Shown here piece by piece: positions 17,884-20,377 of a DNA stretch of 20,377 nt. The position numbers and the translations under genes are program-made. Below the pieces are notes generated by a model. It saw nothing but the letters and a program-made list of their open reading frames with translations, did not search any database and was not told the DNA's origin. Position 1 is the first letter of the stretch; each line of letters starts with the position of its first letter. Source of the DNA: Podila epigama (Eukaryota > Mortierellomycota > Mortierellomycetes > Mortierellales > Mortierellaceae); NCBI GenBank assembly GCA_015679605.1, contig JAAAVE010000345.1:1513-21889 (forward strand), in the 5' to 3' direction.

Positions 17884-18668
17884 CTCTTCTTCAATCAAAG
17901 GACTTCGCCCTTCCTCAAAAAAAAAGAAAGCAATGCAATTCGATCACGTGACACCGCACTTAATAGAGATAATCTTGTCCTCTGTGCGACCGCTTCCCAA
18001 CCTCCCATTCCATTCCATACAACCCATCCTTTCCGTTACATTTCTTTTTCCACGAGCACACTCGCATAATCCCATTCGCCTTCTTTGTTGCCTTATTCTA
18101 CCTTTGGTTGCACTCACTTTTCCCCTTTGTTGCATTACATCTACAAACATTGGGTAAGTCTTTTTTAAATTCTTCTACACGATGGTTCCTGGAATGGTGA
18201 ATACACCCCTTTGACTTGGTCTAAGTGGTACAGAGGGGGAGGCAAAAAAACAGGCACCCATAGCGAGCAAAGTGGAAAGAAAAACATACATACCATACCA
18301 CCTTCCCTACTTGAACTTGTTCGGCGCCTCTGTTAGCATGACACGCCTATTGCTTCCTCCTTACCTTTTTACCCCGTTGAGCAAAAAGTTGGCGTTGGTT
18401 TTTGGGAAGCTAATATATTTGGCATGTTCAAGAATTTATCGTCATCCTGTCACCAACTTTTCTTTTTTCTTTGTGTCCCCTTCTACAATGACCACTGCTC
18501 ACCACCTCCGTCATATATTACGCGTGAAAAGGTCCACCTAGTCATCATCATTACCTTTAACAAACAACCCATTGTATAACTTTACTCATCATCTCTTTTC
18601 TCTTTTCTCTTTATAATTTGACACTACAAGCCTTCTCTCACCTTTTCAGCCCAATCATACCACACAAC
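17884..18668. other. Divergent promoter region between the WDR53-like gene and the membrane protein gene
   Basis: The region holds an E-box at 17945, pyrimidine-rich stretches (18000-18140 and 18585-18615) and a strong donor-like GGGTAAGT at 18152-18159. An acceptor-like CCTTTTCAG ends at 18649, 20 bp before the downstream ATG, so a non-coding first exon and a 5'-leader intron of about 496 nt (18154-18649) is possible. An open frame at 18272-18541 is hydrophobic low-value sequence and is not called a gene. Confidence 0.4.
17945..17950. promoter_or_regulatory. E-box (ATCACGTGAC) upstream of the WDR53-like gene
   Basis: CACGTG in an ATCACGTGAC context lies about 62 bp before the ATG of the WDR53-like gene, in the intergenic space shared with the divergent membrane protein gene. 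This is the site type bound by fungal bHLH factors of the Cbf1/Pho4 kind. Function is inferred only. Confidence 0.3.
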
Positions 18669-19924
18669 ATGAGATCCACACCGTCTCTAGTACGAGGTTG
18701 GGTCCTATCAACAGCACTCGTTCTTTCTCTCCTTCTCGCCTCAACACCAGAAATCTCCACCGTCCGAGCCGACATCCTCTGCACTCAATTCGGTTTTGAC
18801 ACGTTCCAAATCGGATCGACGGTCGAGTTTGAATGGTCCGACACTCAATCATACCCTATCGGCAACTTCAACTTGGATCTCTATTGCTTTGAAAACTCGA
18901 AATTGCTCGGCACTTTGGCTACCATCGACACTGCTACCGCAATCTCTCCACAGAAATGGACTGTTGACAGTTCAATTCTTCAGTACAAGAATGACTGTCC
19001 TTTGAACGTAAGTTCATTATTTTTTTTTTATTTGAGAATTTTAAAGATCCACATGTCTCTTTTCTTTTTCATGAGAGGGTTTTATTTTTGGAGGGATCAA
19101 GCATCGATCGGAACAACCATGTACCCGCCAAAACATATATTATTGGTTTTACAAAAAGGGCGTTCAAATTTTTGTTACACCAATGCACAGGACTCTTTCA
19201 TAACAACTCAATTAACCCTTTCCAATATCCAAAATCCAATATATCCCATGGACGAACAACGCATACTTAGCAATACTACGGTGCCTTTGATTGGACAATG
19301 ATTGACCCAACAACAGGAACCGCGACACGTACAGGATCAAAATGCAAAGCTGTGCTTTTGAATGGACCTGGTGTCGTCCCACCTCCTGGCACTGTTGATC
19401 AACCCACTGAAGAAGACGACTCAAAGGACCATGGAGAAGTCACTATCACGGACCGCACAAAGAAAATCATTATTGGCGTAGGTTGTGCTGTCGGTGTTCT
19501 CATCCTTGCAGGCTTCGTTGCATTTTATTATATCCGCGTGAAAAACAAACGCGCTGAACAAGACCTTGCCAACAAAAAACTGAGGGAACCATTGCATTCC
19601 ACCAACCATGACAACCACCACAATGGCAGTGACAGAGCAGCATCAACAGTGGTTGAAATGACATCTGTCATGTCTCAAGATATGCGACTCCCAGCCATGG
19701 AACAGGAACGGCCAGTCTCAGTCCTCACAAGTTCCTTTTCTCCAGCTGAAGATGAAGAGGAACGAGAAAAGAAACAACGACTCAAGCTCCGGCAACAGCA
19801 AGAAGAGCAACAGGTCTATGAACAACAATTACACCAACAGCAGCAACAGCAATTGATGCTACAACAACAGCAACAACAGATGCAACAACAACAACAAACT
19901 TATGGTGGTTATAATGGCTATTAG
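18669..19924 (+). CDS. Secreted-type single-pass membrane protein with a Kre9/KNH-like ectodomain and Gln-rich tail
   Basis: Exons 18669-19007 and 19271-19924 join in phase 0 (…NDCPLN / QYYGAFDW…), giving 330 aa. Residues 1-34 are a signal peptide with hydrophobic core LSTALVLSLLLAS and likely cleavage after VRA. The ectodomain (35 to about 175) has few cysteines (near 38, 91, 110 and 138) and the pattern 'IGSTVEFEWSD…NLDLYCF…W…CPLN…GAFDWTM', which recalls the Ser-Thr-rich Kre9/KNH cell-surface domain of fungi; similarity is by eye only. A transmembrane helix lies at about 179-201 (IIIGVGCAVGVLILAGFVAF), followed by basic RVKNKR, giving type I topology. The tail (202-330) is charged, then Gln-rich (about 287-325) and ends YGGYNGY. 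Role is probably cell-wall or surface sensing, unproven. AATAAA is at 19985. Confidence 0.82.
19008..19270 (+). other. 263-nt intron of the membrane protein gene
   Basis: Donor GTAAGT at 19008 directly after AAC; acceptor CTTAG ending at 19270 before CAATACTACGG. It is the longest complete intron here and is T-rich near its start. A short additional exon inside cannot be excluded, because both flanks are phase 0, but none is evident. Confidence 0.75.
19795..19900 (+). repeat. CAA/CAG repeat coding for the Gln-rich tail
   Basis: Interrupted CAA/CAG codon runs encode Gln-rich sequence with scattered Leu, Met, His and Tyr at the C-terminus of the membrane protein. Codon mixture indicates an old tract. 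Confidence 0.8.
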
Positions 19925-19937
19925 AAACTGTGATATA

Positions 19938-20031
19938 TTGGTGGTTTTTAGATAGTCAGACACATGTAAATAATATGTGTCCAGAATAAAACAGCTCCTT
20001 CTTCGACCTCTTACTTTATTTTTATGCCCAA
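19938..20031 (+). repeat. Duplicated 3' element, copy 1
   Basis: Starts with TTGGTGG 14 bp after the membrane-protein stop, then TTAGATAGT, an inverted repeat GACACAT/ATGTGTC separated by 9 nt (19959-19981), AATAAA (19985-19990), TTCGACCTCTTA and TTTTTATGCCCAA. The same blocks recur in the same order in copy 2 about 129 bp downstream. It would lie in the 3' untranslated region, or its poly(A) signal may end the transcript inside it. Confidence 0.8.
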
Positions 20032-20066
20032 TTTTGTTCACTTGCCAACCAAGGACGCATCGAAGG

Positions 20067-20156
20067 TTGGTGGCGCTTAGATAGTTTGACACACCTAAAA
20101 TAAATGTGTAAAAAATAAATACACTACTTCGACCTCTTATTTTTTTTTATGCCCAA
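20067..20156 (+). repeat. Duplicated 3' element, copy 2
   Basis: TTGGTGG, TTAGATAGT, GACACA with a weaker partner TGTGT, AATAAA twice (20099 and 20114), ACTTCGACCTCTTA and TTTTTATGCCCAA follow in the same order as in copy 1. The flanking bases CCAACC (20046-20051) and GGTTGG (20065-20070) can pair across the unit boundary. Confidence 0.8.
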
Positions 20157-20211
20157 AAATATCTCAGAGTCTTACAAGGATAACCTCTCTGCAACCTGCC
20201 ACCCCCTTTGA

Positions 20212-20377
20212 ATGACAAGTTTGTCAACACCCGACACCCTCTCCAAAGGACGCCACAACGTCACCCAAACCGATCAACCCTTCCTCATGAAGAGTGCATT
20301 TGGAAAATGGAAGTGGACAACGAATCCGCCCTGCAGCGGACTAGGCACTTTCGAAGGGTATATGGTCCTTAAAGAAC
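20212..20377 (+). CDS. Possible open frame running off the right edge (weak)
   Basis: An ATG at 20212, immediately preceded by an in-frame TGA, opens 55 codons without a stop up to the window end. The residues include MTSLSTPDTLSKGRHNVTQT near the start and a Trp/Lys-rich stretch later. No family is recognised, and a shorter start at Met26 (20287) is equally possible. The opposite strand is also open for about 30 codons, so coding status is uncertain. Confidence 0.2.
   Translation, partial: MTSLSTPDTLSKGRHNVTQTDQPFLMKSAFGKWKWTTNPPCSGLGTFEGYMVLKE

Noticed and set aside
18217-18228. TGGTCTAAGTGG, a perfect A-box / tRNA D-arm-like sequence
   Set aside because: No B-box and no anticodon or T arm follow within 100 bp; the match is short enough to be chance.
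18272-18541. 89-codon plus-strand frame in the divergent promoter region
   Set aside because: No family resemblance, unremarkable composition, and it lies within a probable leader or promoter.
1-20377. Biosynthetic gene cluster or defence system
   Set aside because: The genes are on both strands, unrelated in function and mostly housekeeping-like; a single monooxygenase and a single methyltransferase of secretory type do not make a cluster.

Overview
The window looks like nuclear DNA of an early-diverging filamentous fungus, probably Mucoromycota and plausibly Mortierellales. The evidence is short GT-AG introns (about 85-265 nt) with CTGAC- or CTAAT-like branch sites, widely spaced genes on both strands, CT-rich leaders, many A/T homopolymers, and proteins interrupted by Ser/Thr/Gln-rich low-complexity tracts. 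The taxonomic placement is inference. No prokaryotic, viral, CRISPR or transposase feature was recognised.

Layout from left to right: (1) 253-498 (-), first exon of a gene for a small mitochondrial-type protein, possibly ATP synthase subunit g, whose intron runs off the left edge. (2) 553-3525, about 3 kb with no convincing gene. (3) 3526-6789 (+), five-exon FAD-dependent monooxygenase of 915 aa. (4) 6845-7894 (-), intronless seven-transmembrane receptor-like protein, tail-to-tail with gene 3 across a 55-bp poly(A)/poly(T) spacer. (5) 8213-11505 (-), two-exon, 1057-aa acidic coiled-coil protein of unknown function. (6) 12654-14017 (+), three-exon tRNA-His guanylyltransferase THG1. (7) 14167-15393 (-), three-exon, membrane-anchored FkbM/METTL24-like methyltransferase. 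(8) 15816-17883 (-), nine-exon WDR53-like WD40 protein with one GC-AG intron. (9) 18669-19924 (+), two-exon secreted-type single-pass membrane protein with a Gln-rich cytoplasmic tail. (10) 19938-20156, a tandem, imperfectly duplicated 3' element, followed by a possible open frame that runs off the right edge.

The genes do not form an evident pathway or cluster. They look like a normal stretch of housekeeping genes (THG1, WDR53, possible ATP synthase subunit) mixed with lineage-typical membrane and low-complexity proteins. Exon structures were built by hand from splice consensus, phase continuity and family knowledge. All stated junctions preserve the reading frame, but none is supported by transcripts. 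The points most worth a second look are low-complexity insertions inside conserved enzymes (FAD monooxygenase, THG1), the duplicated hairpin/poly(A)-signal element after gene 9, a possible upstream ORF whose stop overlaps the start of gene 5, the GC-AG intron in gene 8, and the 55-bp shared 3' spacer between genes 3 and 4.
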